64,000 nucleotides of DNA from an uncultured Tateyamaria sp. (GTDB lineage: Bacteria; Pseudomonadota; Alphaproteobacteria; Rhodobacterales; Rhodobacteraceae). Shown here one piece after another: positions 35,269 to 44,414 of this stretch. A model generated the notes under the pieces. The model saw only the letters and a list, made by a program, of their open reading frames with translations. It searched no databases and had not been told where the DNA came from. Each line of letters opens with the position of its first letter. Positions within the stretch are counted from its first letter, which is position 1. The stretch covers positions 899,501 to 963,500 of the forward strand of contig NZ_CANNCF010000002.1 of NCBI RefSeq assembly GCF_947503045.1. Direction: 5' to 3'. A program made the position numbers and the translations under genes.

Positions 35269-36378
35269 TTACTGTGCCAGCCACGCCTGGAATTTGGCGT
35301 CGATGTCGTCACGGTAATCAGCCCAGAACTCGTAGTTGTAGAGGAACGTGTTCTTGGCGTTCTCTGGATCGGTTGGCATATGTGGCGCCATATCGATGCC
35401 CAGTTCCGCGTGCTGACCGACCAGTGGCGCCGAAGAGGCACGTGCGGGGCCGTAGCTGATGTACTTGGCTTGATCCGCAAGACGCTGCGTGTCCGTGGCG
35501 AACTTGATGAAGTCCAGTGCACGGGCTTCACGCTCGGGGCTCAGACCGGTTGGGATGATCCAACCGTCAAGGTCGAACACCTGCGCGTCCCAGAGCATGC
35601 CGATGGGTTGGTTCTGCTCTTCGATTGCTGCGAACAGACGACCGTTATAGGTGGAACCCATGACGATTTCGCCATCGGCGAGCAATTGGGGCGTATCCGC
35701 ACCGGCAGACCACCAGATCACATCGTCCTTGATGGTGCCCAGTTTGGCCAATGCCTGATCCTGACCTTCGGATGTGGCCAGAACGTCATAGACGTCATCC
35801 TTGGCCACGCCGTCACACAGCAGTGCCCATTCCATGTTGTTGATGGGACGCTTTTCCAGCGAACGCTTGCCGGGATAGGCGTCTGTGTCGAACACGGCGC
35901 AGACGGATGTTGGAGGTGTGTCGCCAACGAGATCGGTGCGATAGCCAAAGGTCGTCGAATAAACGATCTGAGGGATAAAGCAGTCGCTGACCAGCAAGTC
36001 ACCAAAGTCGTCCGACGCGGATGTGCCATCGGGGGCCGCCGCAAGTTGTTCGTCGGCATCGATTTCCAGCGCAAGGCCTTCGTCGCACAGACGGATCGCG
36101 TCTGCGGCCACAACGTCAACGACGTCCCATGTGACGTTGCCCGCCTCGTTCATGGCGCGCAGCTTGGCCACAGCTTCGGCCGAGCTTTCGTCCCAGACGG
36201 CAGAGACGCCGGGATTGTTTTCGATGTATGGCGCGACATAGGCGTTTTGCTGGCTGGACTGGTAGGCACCGCCCCAGCTGACAAGTGTCATTTCGCTGGC
36301 CATGTGGCCATCCGCGAATGCAGTTCCCGAGGCGACGGTGAGTGCCGTCGTTGCCATAAGGGTTTTTGCGAGTTTCAT
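35269..36378 (-). CDS. Polyamine-type ABC transporter substrate-binding protein (PotD-like)
   Basis: Periplasmic binding protein of 369 residues. A signal peptide (MKLAKTLMATTALTVASGTAFA) ends at about residue 22. LVSWGGAYQSSQQNAY, AEAVAKLRAMNEAGNVTWDVVDV, IVYSTTFGYRTD, NNMEWALLCDG and YNGRLFAAIEE fit the spermidine/putrescine-binding cluster. Four cysteines occur in the mature protein. It follows the ATPase gene by 81 bp and is separated from the downstream permeases by two hairpins, which would favour its excess over the membrane parts. Confidence 0.88.
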   Translation of the reverse strand: MKLAKTLMATTALTVASGTAFADGHMASEMTLVSWGGAYQSSQQNAYVAPYIENNPGVSAVWDESSAEAVAKLRAMNEAGNVTWDVVDVVAADAIRLCDEGLALEIDADEQLAAAPDGTSASDDFGDLLVSDCFIPQIVYSTTFGYRTDLVGDTPPTSVCAVFDTDAYPGKRSLEKRPINNMEWALLCDGVAKDDVYDVLATSEGQDQALAKLGTIKDDVIWWSAGADTPQLLADGEIVMGSTYNGRLFAAIEEQNQPIGMLWDAQVFDLDGWIIPTGLSPEREARALDFIKFATDTQRLADQAKYISYGPARASSAPLVGQHAELGIDMAPHMPTDPENAKNTFLYNYEFWADYRDDIDAKFQAWLAQ

Positions 36379-36459
36379 TATATTACTCCCACTGTTTAAG
36401 CCCGAATTTGAGTGTGGAAGACCGAGCGTCGGGCAGCGTCCACGGTCCTCTTGTCGTGC

Positions 36460-37560
36460 TCAGGCGTCGAGCGCCCGGCAATCCTGTGGCATCCACCCGA
36501 TGTCGATTTGTGCGCCTGGGGTCAGGCGGATCTGGTCGGGTGCGTTGCGTGTCTTGATGACGAAATCATCGCTGCCTGCCACGCGCAGCCGTGTGCGAAA
36601 GATATCTCCCATGTAGATAAATTCCAGCACTTCGGCTTTTAGCGTGTGCGCGTCCGGGTTCAGGCGGCCCTTGTCTATCTCGACCCGTTCCGGGCGGATC
36701 GACACACGGGTGCGTTGGCCCTTTTCCGTTACATTGATTGGCTTGGCGTCAATCAGGCTGCCGTCATCAAGGCGGACAAGGCAGGTGTCGCCTTTGATTT
36801 CCTCGATGCTGCCCATCAGCGTGTTATTCTCGCCGATGAACTGCGCCACAAAGCTGTTTTGCGGCTCTTCATACAAGGTGTCCGGCGGGGCGAGTTGCTG
36901 GATGCGCCCGTCGTCGAACACGGCAACTCGGTCGGACATCGTCAACGCTTCGGTCTGGTCGTGCGTGACATAGACCGTGGTGATCCCCAAATCATGGGCC
37001 AGACGCGTGATTTCGAATTGCAGCGTTTCGCGCAATTGTTTGTCGAGGGCGCCAAGGGGTTCGTCCATCAGAACAAGCTCCGGTTCGAACACAAGCGCGC
37101 GGGACAGGGCGATCCGCTGTTGCTGCCCCCCCGAAAGCTGCGCAGGGCGACGACCGGCAAAATCCTGCATCTGCACCATGCCCAGCGCGCGCATCACTTT
37201 TTCCTCGCGCTCGGATTTGCCGATCTTGCGCACCTCAAGTGGAAAGCTGAGGTTTTCGGCAACGGTCATGTGCGGAAAGAGGGCATAGTTCTGGAACACC
37301 ATGCCGATCCCGCGCTTGTGCGGCGGGATGTTGTTGATCGACACACCATCAAGGCGGATGTCCCCGTGAGTGGCCGTTTCGAACCCGGCCAGCATCATCA
37401 GGCACGTTGTCTTGCCAGAGCCGGATGGCCCGAGCATCGTCAGAAACTCACCCTTTGGCATCGACAGGTTCAGATCTTTGACGACGAGGTTTTCGCCATC
37501 ATAACTCTTCTGCACGCGTTCAAATTCAACAAACGCCTGGTCGGTTGCAGTATCGGCCAA
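36460..37560 (-). CDS. Polyamine-type ABC transporter ATPase (PotA-like)
   Basis: Cytoplasmic ATPase of about 366 residues. Walker A is GPSGSGKTT, the Q-loop FQNYALFPHMT, the signature LSGGQQQRIALSRAL, Walker B LVLMDEPLGAL, and the switch His follows in VYVTHDQTEAL. A C-terminal TOBE domain (about 280-366) includes IRPERVEID. The start is placed at the TTG at 37560 because GGGGAG lies six bases upstream and no ATG exists between there and the ABC core; the long upstream frame is not family-like. First gene of the minus-strand operon. Confidence 0.9.
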   Translation of the reverse strand: MADTATDQAFVEFERVQKSYDGENLVVKDLNLSMPKGEFLTMLGPSGSGKTTCLMMLAGFETATHGDIRLDGVSINNIPPHKRGIGMVFQNYALFPHMTVAENLSFPLEVRKIGKSEREEKVMRALGMVQMQDFAGRRPAQLSGGQQQRIALSRALVFEPELVLMDEPLGALDKQLRETLQFEITRLAHDLGITTVYVTHDQTEALTMSDRVAVFDDGRIQQLAPPDTLYEEPQNSFVAQFIGENNTLMGSIEEIKGDTCLVRLDDGSLIDAKPINVTEKGQRTRVSIRPERVEIDKGRLNPDAHTLKAEVLEFIYMGDIFRTRLRVAGSDDFVIKTRNAPDQIRLTPGAQIDIGWMPQDCRALDA

Positions 37561-37738
37561 GTCCGGCTCCCCGTTATGTGTCGGCGTTGTCCGCCTTTTG
37601 TCACATGTAAAACTGGACCTTTGTCTTGTTGCAACCATCAAGGTGGCAAAATGAGACGTTCGCGCGGAATCTGGTCGATTTAACTGCAATACCGGGCTCT
37701 TTTGGGCAATTGTACCGTCAGATTGAGCGGAGGACGTC

Positions 37739-38899
37739 ATGGGAATCAGAGATTCGGCATTTGAAGTGTCGGAGTATCGCCAGCGTTTGGCGCACGTGCG
37801 GGTGGCCATGAACAAGGCGGACCTGACCTGCCTACTGATCACCGACCCGTCCAATATGTGCTGGCTCACTGGCTATGACGGGTGGTCCTTTTATGTCCAT
37901 CAGGGGGTGATCGTGACCCATGACGCGGACCCGTTGTGGTGGGGTCGGGCCCAGGATGTAGCAGGCGCTGTGCGCACGGCTTGGATGGGGCCAGACCGCG
38001 CGGTCGGCTACGAAGAACACTATATCCAGACGCCGGATCGTCACCCGATGGAGGATTTGATCCATCATCTATCGGGCCGCGTTGGCGTCGAAATGGACAA
38101 TTACTACTATTCGGCCAAGGCCCATGCTGTGCTGGGGCAGGCTGGGTTTGATCTGGTCGATGCAACCGGCCTTGTGAACTGGTGTCGTGCCGTCAAATCC
38201 GAGGCTGAGATTGGATTGATGCGCAAGGCGGCGCGGATATCCGAGGCGGTGGTCGACGGAATGGCTGCCCGGATTGAACCGGGTGTGCCCAAGAACATAG
38301 TGATCGCCGAAGCCTTTCGCGACGCGATCAACGGAGTGGGCGAAGCCTGGGGCGATTATCCGGCCATTGTCCCGCTTGTCCCGTCAGGTGCGGATGCGGC
38401 CGCGCCGCACCTGACATGGGATGGCCGCCCGTTTGAGCGCGGCGAGGCGACAACCATCGAAATCGCTGGATGTCACCGGCGCTATCACGTCCCTCTCTGC
38501 CGCTCGGTCTTTTTGGGCGATCCGCCGGACGAGATGAAGCGGGCCGAGGCCGCCTTGATCGAAGGGTTGGAGGACGGGCTTGACGTGGCACGCGCAGGCA
38601 ACCAGACCCGCGACGTGGCCGCTGCATTGAACCGCTCCCTGAACAAGGTCGGGATCGAGCGCACGGCGCGCTGTGGGTACCCCATCGGCCTCAGCTATCC
38701 ACCCGATTGGGGTGAGCGGACCATGTCATTCCGTGCAGAGGACGACACTGTCCTGCAACCCAACATGACATTCCATTTCATGCCCGGCCTTTGGATGGAC
38801 GGTTGGGGCCTTGCGATCACCGAAAGCATCCGGATCACCGAAAATGGCCCGGCGGAGTGTTTCTGCGACCGCCCGCGTGAGATGATCGTCAAGCCGTGA
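37739..38899 (+). CDS. M24-family protein resembling ectoine hydrolase DoeA
   Basis: A 386-residue pita-bread-fold protein. Creatinase-like N-terminal domain: LLITDPSNMCWLTGYDGWSFYVHQG, WWGRAQDVAGAVRTAW, GVEMDNYYYSAKAH. The C-terminal domain has IVPLVPSGADAAAPHLTWDG, IEIAGCHRRYHVPLCRSVFLG, GYPIGLSYPPDWGERTMSF and ITESIRIT. These blocks match what is known of DoeA, but the usual five M24 metal ligands are mostly absent. GGAGG precedes the ATG. It lies between the two transporters and divergent from the first; the doeB/doeC genes are not seen here, so the ectoine role is uncertain. Confidence 0.8.
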   Translation: MGIRDSAFEVSEYRQRLAHVRVAMNKADLTCLLITDPSNMCWLTGYDGWSFYVHQGVIVTHDADPLWWGRAQDVAGAVRTAWMGPDRAVGYEEHYIQTPDRHPMEDLIHHLSGRVGVEMDNYYYSAKAHAVLGQAGFDLVDATGLVNWCRAVKSEAEIGLMRKAARISEAVVDGMAARIEPGVPKNIVIAEAFRDAINGVGEAWGDYPAIVPLVPSGADAAAPHLTWDGRPFERGEATTIEIAGCHRRYHVPLCRSVFLGDPPDEMKRAEAALIEGLEDGLDVARAGNQTRDVAAALNRSLNKVGIERTARCGYPIGLSYPPDWGERTMSFRAEDDTVLQPNMTFHFMPGLWMDGWGLAITESIRITENGPAECFCDRPREMIVKP

Positions 38900-38911
38900 A
38901 ACTCGCGTGCC

Positions 38912-40309
38912 TTAAGCGGCAGGTTTCAGCATGTCCTGTTCTTTCAGTTGCGCATAGCATTCGTCGAGCGCCTTGCGCGCGCGACGCCCGAACTCTGCCA
39001 CCTCTTCAGGGGTGATGATGAGGGGTGGCGAAATCACCATGCGGTCATAGACGTGGCGCATCACCAGGTTGTTGGCAAAACAGCGTTCGCGGCACATGAA
39101 CCCTGCGGTCCCGGCCTCCATCGCGAATTTGGCGCGGTTTTCCTTGTCCGGCGTCAGCGCGAGGGATCCCATCATGCCCACAATGGTTGTCTCGCCCACA
39201 AGCGGATGATCGGACAGGCCATGCCACATCTCGTGCAGAGCGGGGCCAGCCACATCGCGGACATGGCCCAGCACGTCTTCTTCTTCGAGAATGCGCAGAT
39301 TTTCCAGCGCGACAGCACTTGCCACCGGGTGGCCGGAATAGGTGTAGCCGTGGTTGAACTCGCCTGACCCGATAACCTCTGCCACCTCGTCACACACAAC
39401 TGAACCGCCAATGGGCTGGTAGCCAGAACTGAGCCCCTTGGCGATGGTCATGATATGCGGTTTGATGCCCAACGTCTGGCTGCCAAACCAGTTGCCCGTG
39501 CGACCAAAGCCGCAGATAACCTCGTCGGCGATCAGCAAAATCTCGTACTTGTCGCAGATCCGCTGGATTTCGGGCCAATAGGTGTCGGGCGGAATGATCA
39601 CGCCGCCTGCCCCCTGGATCGGTTCGGCGATAAAGGCGGCAATGCGGTCCTCGCCATGGTCCAGAATCGCCTGTTCCAGTTCTTGCGCGCGGGCCAGACC
39701 AAAGGCGTCGCGATCCATACCCGCACCTTCGGCCCACCAGTTGGGTTGGTTGATGTGATGGACGTCCGGGATCGGCAGACCGCCCTGTTCGTGCATCGGG
39801 GTCATGCCGCCCAGACTGCCCGACCCGACAGATGAGCCGTGATAGGCGTTCTTGCGGCTGATGATAATGGTTTTGGTCGGCTTGCCCTTCATCGCCCAAT
39901 AGGTGCGGACCATGCGAATGTTGGTGTCATTGGCTTCGGACCCGGAGCTGGCAAAGAATACGTGATTGAGGTCACCGGGCGCCAGTTCCGCGATCTTGGA
40001 GGCCAGCGCGATCGCTGGCACATGGGTCGTCATGAAAAACGTGTTGTAGAAAGGCAATTCGCGCATTTGACGGGCTGCGACCTCTGCCATTTCCTCGCGA
40101 CCGTAGCCGATGTTGACGCACCACAGACCTGCCATGCCGTCCAGAATCTCGTTCCCGTCGCTGTCGTGCAGGTACACGCCCTTGGCGCGGGTGATGATGC
40201 GCGCGCCCTTTTCGGCAAGGTCCTTGTTGGTCGTGAAGGGGTGCATGTGATGGGCTGCATCCAGCGCCTGCAGTTCGGCGGTGGGCAGGTGATTGGTGAT
40301 GGCGGGCAT
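38912..40309 (-). CDS. Class III aminotransferase, putrescine/polyamine-pyruvate type
   Basis: PLP-dependent omega-aminotransferase of 465 residues from the ATG at 40309, with AGAGG upstream; a long upstream frame is not credible. LDGMAGLWCVNIGYGREE, FFASSGSEANDTNIRM, NAYHGSSVGSGSLGG, IADEVICGFGRTGNWFG and TIAKGLSSGYQPIGG (PLP Lys) are typical of SpuC-like enzymes that move the amino group of putrescine or related amines to pyruvate. It is divergent from the potFGHI-like operon, 146 bp away, and fits the polyamine setting. Confidence 0.88.
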   Translation of the reverse strand: MPAITNHLPTAELQALDAAHHMHPFTTNKDLAEKGARIITRAKGVYLHDSDGNEILDGMAGLWCVNIGYGREEMAEVAARQMRELPFYNTFFMTTHVPAIALASKIAELAPGDLNHVFFASSGSEANDTNIRMVRTYWAMKGKPTKTIIISRKNAYHGSSVGSGSLGGMTPMHEQGGLPIPDVHHINQPNWWAEGAGMDRDAFGLARAQELEQAILDHGEDRIAAFIAEPIQGAGGVIIPPDTYWPEIQRICDKYEILLIADEVICGFGRTGNWFGSQTLGIKPHIMTIAKGLSSGYQPIGGSVVCDEVAEVIGSGEFNHGYTYSGHPVASAVALENLRILEEEDVLGHVRDVAGPALHEMWHGLSDHPLVGETTIVGMMGSLALTPDKENRAKFAMEAGTAGFMCRERCFANNLVMRHVYDRMVISPPLIITPEEVAEFGRRARKALDECYAQLKEQDMLKPAA

Positions 40310-40455
40310 GATTACCTCTGAGGTCAGGAACGTGCGGAGAATATGGGCATTGCGCGCGCCGTCAATGTGGCATGTGCAATCAAGCTGGACGAGTCCTGCA
40401 AAAGTTGGTTTCATGAACTTCGACCCGGCAAACGGGCGATTTAGGGGAGTTAACC

Positions 40456-41538
40456 ATGAAGAATATGATGCTGAGCACGGCTGCTGTCGTCGCCCTGGCA
40501 GGGGCCGCGTGGGCCGAAGAAGTCCGCGTATACAACTGGTCAGACTATATCGACGAAGAATTGCTGACCAAGTTCGAGGAAGAAACCGGGCTCGAATTGA
40601 TCTACGACGTGTTTGACAGCAACGAGGTTCTGGAAACCAAGATGCTGGCCGGATCGTCGGGCTACGATGTTGTGGTGCCGTCGGGGACCTTCTTGCAGCG
40701 CCAGATTGCGGCGGGTGCGTTCCAGAAGCTGGACACGTCCAAACTGCCCAACTCGGCAAATCTGTGGGACGTGGTCGAAGCGCGCACCGCGCAATACGAT
40801 CCCGACAACGCTTACTCGATCAACTACATGTGGGGCACCACCGGTATCGGTGTGAACGTCGGAAAAGTACAGGAAATCCTGGGCGAAGACGCTCCGATAG
40901 GCTCGCTTGAGCTGCTGTTCAATCCTGCAAACATGGAGAAACTACAGGCCTGCGGTGTGCATTTCCTGGATGCGCCAGCCGAGATGATTCCCGCGGCCTT
41001 GAAGTTCATCGGCGAAGATCCGGACAGCCATGACCCGGACGTGATTGCCAAAGCGGAACCGGTTCTGATGGGCGTGCGACCCTATATCCAGAAGTTCCAC
41101 AGCTCTGAATATATCAATGCGCTTGCCAATGGTGACATCTGTGTCGCATTCGGCTGGTCCGGCGACATTCTGCAAGCGCGCGACCGGGCGGCCGAGGCGG
41201 ATAACGGTGTTGAGATCGCGTACAACGCGCCAAGCGAAGGGGCGTTGATGTGGTTCGACCAAATGGCGATTCCTGCGGATGCGCCGAACCCTGAAGGTGC
41301 GCACAAATTCCTGAACTTCATCATGGATGCGCAGAACATGGCGCAGGCGTCGAACTATGTGTACTACGCCAACGGCAACGCCGCCTCCAAGGAGTTCCTG
41401 ATCGAGGATGTGATCGGTGATCCGGCGATCTACCCGGACGAGGCAACGCTGGAAAACCTCTATACCACCACGCCCTATCCTGCCCGCGTGCAGCGGACGG
41501 TGACACGGCTGTGGACCAAGGTGAAATCGGGCACCTGA
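40456..41538 (+). CDS. potF: Putrescine-type ABC substrate-binding protein (PotF-like)
   Basis: Periplasmic binding protein of 360 residues. The signal peptide (MKNMMLSTAAVVALAGAAWA) ends at residue 20. EEVRVYNWSDYIDEELLTKFEEETG is the classic PotF/PotD start, with VYDVFDSNEVLETKMLAGSSGYDVVVPSG, YMWGTTGIGVN, NGDICVAFGWSGD and EGALMWFDQMAIPADAPN. GGGGAG precedes the ATG. The order potF-potG-potH-potI-puuB argues for putrescine or a related diamine. The symbol is by homology of pattern and order. Confidence 0.9.
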   Translation: MKNMMLSTAAVVALAGAAWAEEVRVYNWSDYIDEELLTKFEEETGLELIYDVFDSNEVLETKMLAGSSGYDVVVPSGTFLQRQIAAGAFQKLDTSKLPNSANLWDVVEARTAQYDPDNAYSINYMWGTTGIGVNVGKVQEILGEDAPIGSLELLFNPANMEKLQACGVHFLDAPAEMIPAALKFIGEDPDSHDPDVIAKAEPVLMGVRPYIQKFHSSEYINALANGDICVAFGWSGDILQARDRAAEADNGVEIAYNAPSEGALMWFDQMAIPADAPNPEGAHKFLNFIMDAQNMAQASNYVYYANGNAASKEFLIEDVIGDPAIYPDEATLENLYTTTPYPARVQRTVTRLWTKVKSGT

Positions 41539-41599
41539 GCCTGAGTGCACGGGCGCGGGGATTGCTTCCGCGCCCATATCTTTTTTGATCGGAATTCCC

Positions 41600-42727
41600 T
41601 TGGCAGAGACAGTTTTCGCCCCCTGGGACGACCCGGATGAGAAGCCGCTGATCCGGTTTCGCAATGTCACCAAGCGCTTTGGCGATTTCACGGCCATCGA
41701 CGATCTGACTCTCGACATTTTCGCGCAGGAATTCTTTGCGCTGCTGGGCCCTTCGGGCTGTGGCAAGACGACGATGATGCGGATGCTGGCCGGATTTGAA
41801 CACCCGACCTCGGGCTCCATCGAACTGGCAGGCAGCGACATTGCATCGGTGCCGCCCAACAAGCGGGCGGTGAACATGATGTTCCAGTCCTATGCGCTGT
41901 TCCCGCACCTGTCTGTATGGGACAACATCGCCTTTGGCCTGCGGCGCGAAAGCAGTGACAAGGACGCGATTGCCAAACGCGTCGAAGAGATGCTGAAGCT
42001 GACCCGGCTGGAAAAATTCGCCCGGCGCAAACCGCACCAGATTTCCGGCGGTCAACGCCAGCGGGTGGCCCTGGCCCGCTCACTGGCCAAAGCGCCGAAA
42101 CTATTGCTGCTGGATGAACCGCTGGGGGCGCTCGATGCAAAGCTGCGTGAGGCCACGCAGTTCGAGTTGATGGATATTCAGGAAAAGACCGGCACGACCT
42201 TTGTCATCGTCACCCACGATCAGGAAGAGGCGATGACCGTCGCCAGCCGCATCGCCGTGATGGACGAGGGGCGGATCATGCAGGTGGCCACGCCCGACCG
42301 GATCTACGAGGCACCGGAGTCGGTCTACGTGGCCGACTTTATCGGTGACGTGAATATCATAGAAGGTCAGGTCAAAGCCGCGAGTGACGGCCTGTTCCAA
42401 CTGAGTTTTGCGGACGGGCAACCACCTGTGCTTGCCGCATCCGAGACGCCCTTTTACGACGGTCAAAACGCTCATCTCGCTGTCCGGCCGGAAAAGGTTT
42501 CCATCCATACGGAACAACCGGACGCCTCTGACAACCTGTTGCAGGGCAAGGTGCTGGACATCGCCTATCTGGGCAATCTGTCGACCTATCATGTCGAACT
42601 GCCAGGCGGGCAGGTGATCAAAGCGCAAACCGCCAACACACGCCGATTGTCGCGCCGGTCGATCACATGGGAAGACCCGGTGTGGATCAGCTGGACCAAA
42701 ACCGCCGGGGTGCTTTTGGACAGATGA
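41600..42727 (+). CDS. potG: Putrescine-type ABC transporter ATPase (PotG-like)
   Basis: ATPase of about 375 residues. Walker A is GPSGCGKTT, Q-loop FQSYALFPHLS, signature ISGGQRQRVALARSL, Walker B LLLLDEPLGALD, switch VTHDQEEAM, and a C-terminal TOBE domain. No ATG lies before the core; the TTG at 41600 (giving a start like MAETVFAPWDDPD) is preferred, with another TTG five codons upstream possible. The 3' end overlaps potH by ATGA. It couples ATP hydrolysis to the PotH/PotI permease pair. Confidence 0.88.
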   Translation: MAETVFAPWDDPDEKPLIRFRNVTKRFGDFTAIDDLTLDIFAQEFFALLGPSGCGKTTMMRMLAGFEHPTSGSIELAGSDIASVPPNKRAVNMMFQSYALFPHLSVWDNIAFGLRRESSDKDAIAKRVEEMLKLTRLEKFARRKPHQISGGQRQRVALARSLAKAPKLLLLDEPLGALDAKLREATQFELMDIQEKTGTTFVIVTHDQEEAMTVASRIAVMDEGRIMQVATPDRIYEAPESVYVADFIGDVNIIEGQVKAASDGLFQLSFADGQPPVLAASETPFYDGQNAHLAVRPEKVSIHTEQPDASDNLLQGKVLDIAYLGNLSTYHVELPGGQVIKAQTANTRRLSRRSITWEDPVWISWTKTAGVLLDR

Positions 42728-43599
42728 GACGCGTCATTCTCATAGCGGTGCCCTATCTGTGGCTTTTGGCACTGTTCCTGATCCCCTTTGCCGTCGTGTT
42801 CAAGATTTCCCTGTCCGATATCGCGCTGGCGATTCCGCCTTACACGCCAACAGCCAAGGACGGCCTCTGGACGATGCTGAGCGGGTTGGATTTCGAGAAC
42901 TTCGTCTTTCTGACCGAGGATGATCTCTATTGGAAAGCCTACCTCAGCTCGCTCCAGATCGCTTTTTTCTCGACCTTTCTAACGTTATGCGTCGGATACC
43001 CGATGGCCTATGCGATGGCGCGCGCGCCCGAGCAGTGGCGCGCCACATTGCTGATGCTGGTGATCCTGCCGTTCTGGACCTCGTTCCTGATCCGCGTCTA
43101 TGCGTGGGTCGGCATCCTGTCGGGCGAAGGGTTTTTGAACCAATTCCTGCTGTGGATCGGTGTGATCTCAGCGCCGCTGACGATCCTCAACACGAACACT
43201 GCCGTCTATATCGGCATCGTCTACACCTATCTGCCATTCATGATCCTGCCGATCTATTCGGCCCTTGATCGCCTTGACGGCTCGCTGATCGAGGCAGCCG
43301 AAGACCTAGGCTGTTCGCGGCTGAAAGCGTTCTGGCTGGTCACGATTCCGCTGTCCAAAAACGGCATCATCGCGGGCTGTTTCCTTGTGTTCATCCCAGC
43401 CTTGGGTGAATTTGTGATTCCCTCGTTGCTCGGAGGGTCCGGCACGCTGATGATCGGTAAGGTATTGTTTGAAGAGTTCTTTTCCAACCGCGACTGGCCG
43501 GTGGCGTCCGCGGTGGCGGTCATTCTGCTGCTGATCCTGATCATCCCGATTGTGCTGTTCCAGCGTAACGAACAGCGACAGGCTGAGGCAGGCAAATGA
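42724..43599 (+). CDS. potH: Putrescine-type ABC transporter permease (PotH-like)
   Basis: Inner-membrane permease of 291 residues starting at the ATG that overlaps the potG stop. About six hydrophobic segments are present: YLWLLALFLIPFAVVFKISLS at the start and VAVILLLILIIPIVLFQ at the end. The EAA loop is LIEAAEDLGCSRLKAFWLVTIPLSKNGI. Unlike the PotB-like permease of the first system, it has no large insertion. It overlaps potI by ATGA. Confidence 0.92.
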   Translation: MRRVILIAVPYLWLLALFLIPFAVVFKISLSDIALAIPPYTPTAKDGLWTMLSGLDFENFVFLTEDDLYWKAYLSSLQIAFFSTFLTLCVGYPMAYAMARAPEQWRATLLMLVILPFWTSFLIRVYAWVGILSGEGFLNQFLLWIGVISAPLTILNTNTAVYIGIVYTYLPFMILPIYSALDRLDGSLIEAAEDLGCSRLKAFWLVTIPLSKNGIIAGCFLVFIPALGEFVIPSLLGGSGTLMIGKVLFEEFFSNRDWPVASAVAVILLLILIIPIVLFQRNEQRQAEAGK

Positions 43600-44414
43600 C
43601 GCGGCTTAGTCCCTTCAACGTTGTGTCGCTGACCTTTGGGTTCGTGTTCCTGTATCTGCCGATGCTGATCCTCGTGATCTACAGTTTCAACGCCTCAAAG
43701 CTGGTGACTGTCTGGGCCGGATTCTCAACCAAATGGTACGGAGAATTGCTGTCCAATGACGCGTTTCTGGACGCGGCCTGGGTGACGCTCCGTGTCGCCG
43801 TCATCTCGTCGACCTTCGCCACCGTTCTGGGCACGATGGCCGCTTATGTGCTGGTGCGGGGTGGGCGATTCTACGGGCGCACACTGTTTTCCGGTATGAT
43901 ATATGCACCGCTTGTCATGCCCGAAGTGATCACTGGCCTGTCGCTGCTTTTGCTGTTTATCGGCATCGGCATGGATCGGGGTGTGCTGACCATCGTTCTG
44001 GCTCACACGACCTTTTCGATGTGTTTCGTATCTGTTGTCGTATCGTCCCGTTTGATGACTTTTGATCAGTCATTGGAAGAGGCGGCACTCGATCTTGGCG
44101 CGTCTCCTTTCGAGGCATTCCGCTTGATCACATTGCCGATTATCGCACCGGCGGTGATCTCGGGGTGGTTACTTGCTTTCACGCTCAGCCTCGATGATCT
44201 GGTGATCGCGTCCTTCACTTCGGGCCCGTCCGCAACGACCTTGCCGATGAAGATCTGGTCTTCTGTGCGCCTCGGGGTCAGCCCCGAAATCAATGCGCTC
44301 AGCACGATCCTGATCGGTCTGGTGACCATTGGGGTTATTGCGGCGTCCATCGCCAGCAAGCAATCCGCATTGCGGGCCAAGCGTGACGAGCAGGCCGCAG
44401 CGCGAGCGCAATGA
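43596..44414 (+). CDS. potI: Putrescine-type ABC transporter permease (PotI-like)
   Basis: Partner permease of 272 residues with about six hydrophobic segments (LTFGFVFLYLPMLILVIYSFN first). The EAA loop is LEEAALDLGASPFEAFRLITLPIIAP, and SLDDLVIASFTSGPSATTLPM is typical of PotC/PotI. It overlaps potH upstream and the oxidoreductase gene downstream, each by ATGA, so all five genes form one coupled operon. Confidence 0.92.
   Translation: MTRLSPFNVVSLTFGFVFLYLPMLILVIYSFNASKLVTVWAGFSTKWYGELLSNDAFLDAAWVTLRVAVISSTFATVLGTMAAYVLVRGGRFYGRTLFSGMIYAPLVMPEVITGLSLLLLFIGIGMDRGVLTIVLAHTTFSMCFVSVVVSSRLMTFDQSLEEAALDLGASPFEAFRLITLPIIAPAVISGWLLAFTLSLDDLVIASFTSGPSATTLPMKIWSSVRLGVSPEINALSTILIGLVTIGVIAASIASKQSALRAKRDEQAAARAQ

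Noticed and set aside
37561-37869. N-terminal extension of the PotA-like ATPase by about 100 residues
   Set aside because: The extension is Ser/Arg-rich without family sequence and would overlap the divergent M24 gene; the TTG at 37560 has a better ribosome binding site.
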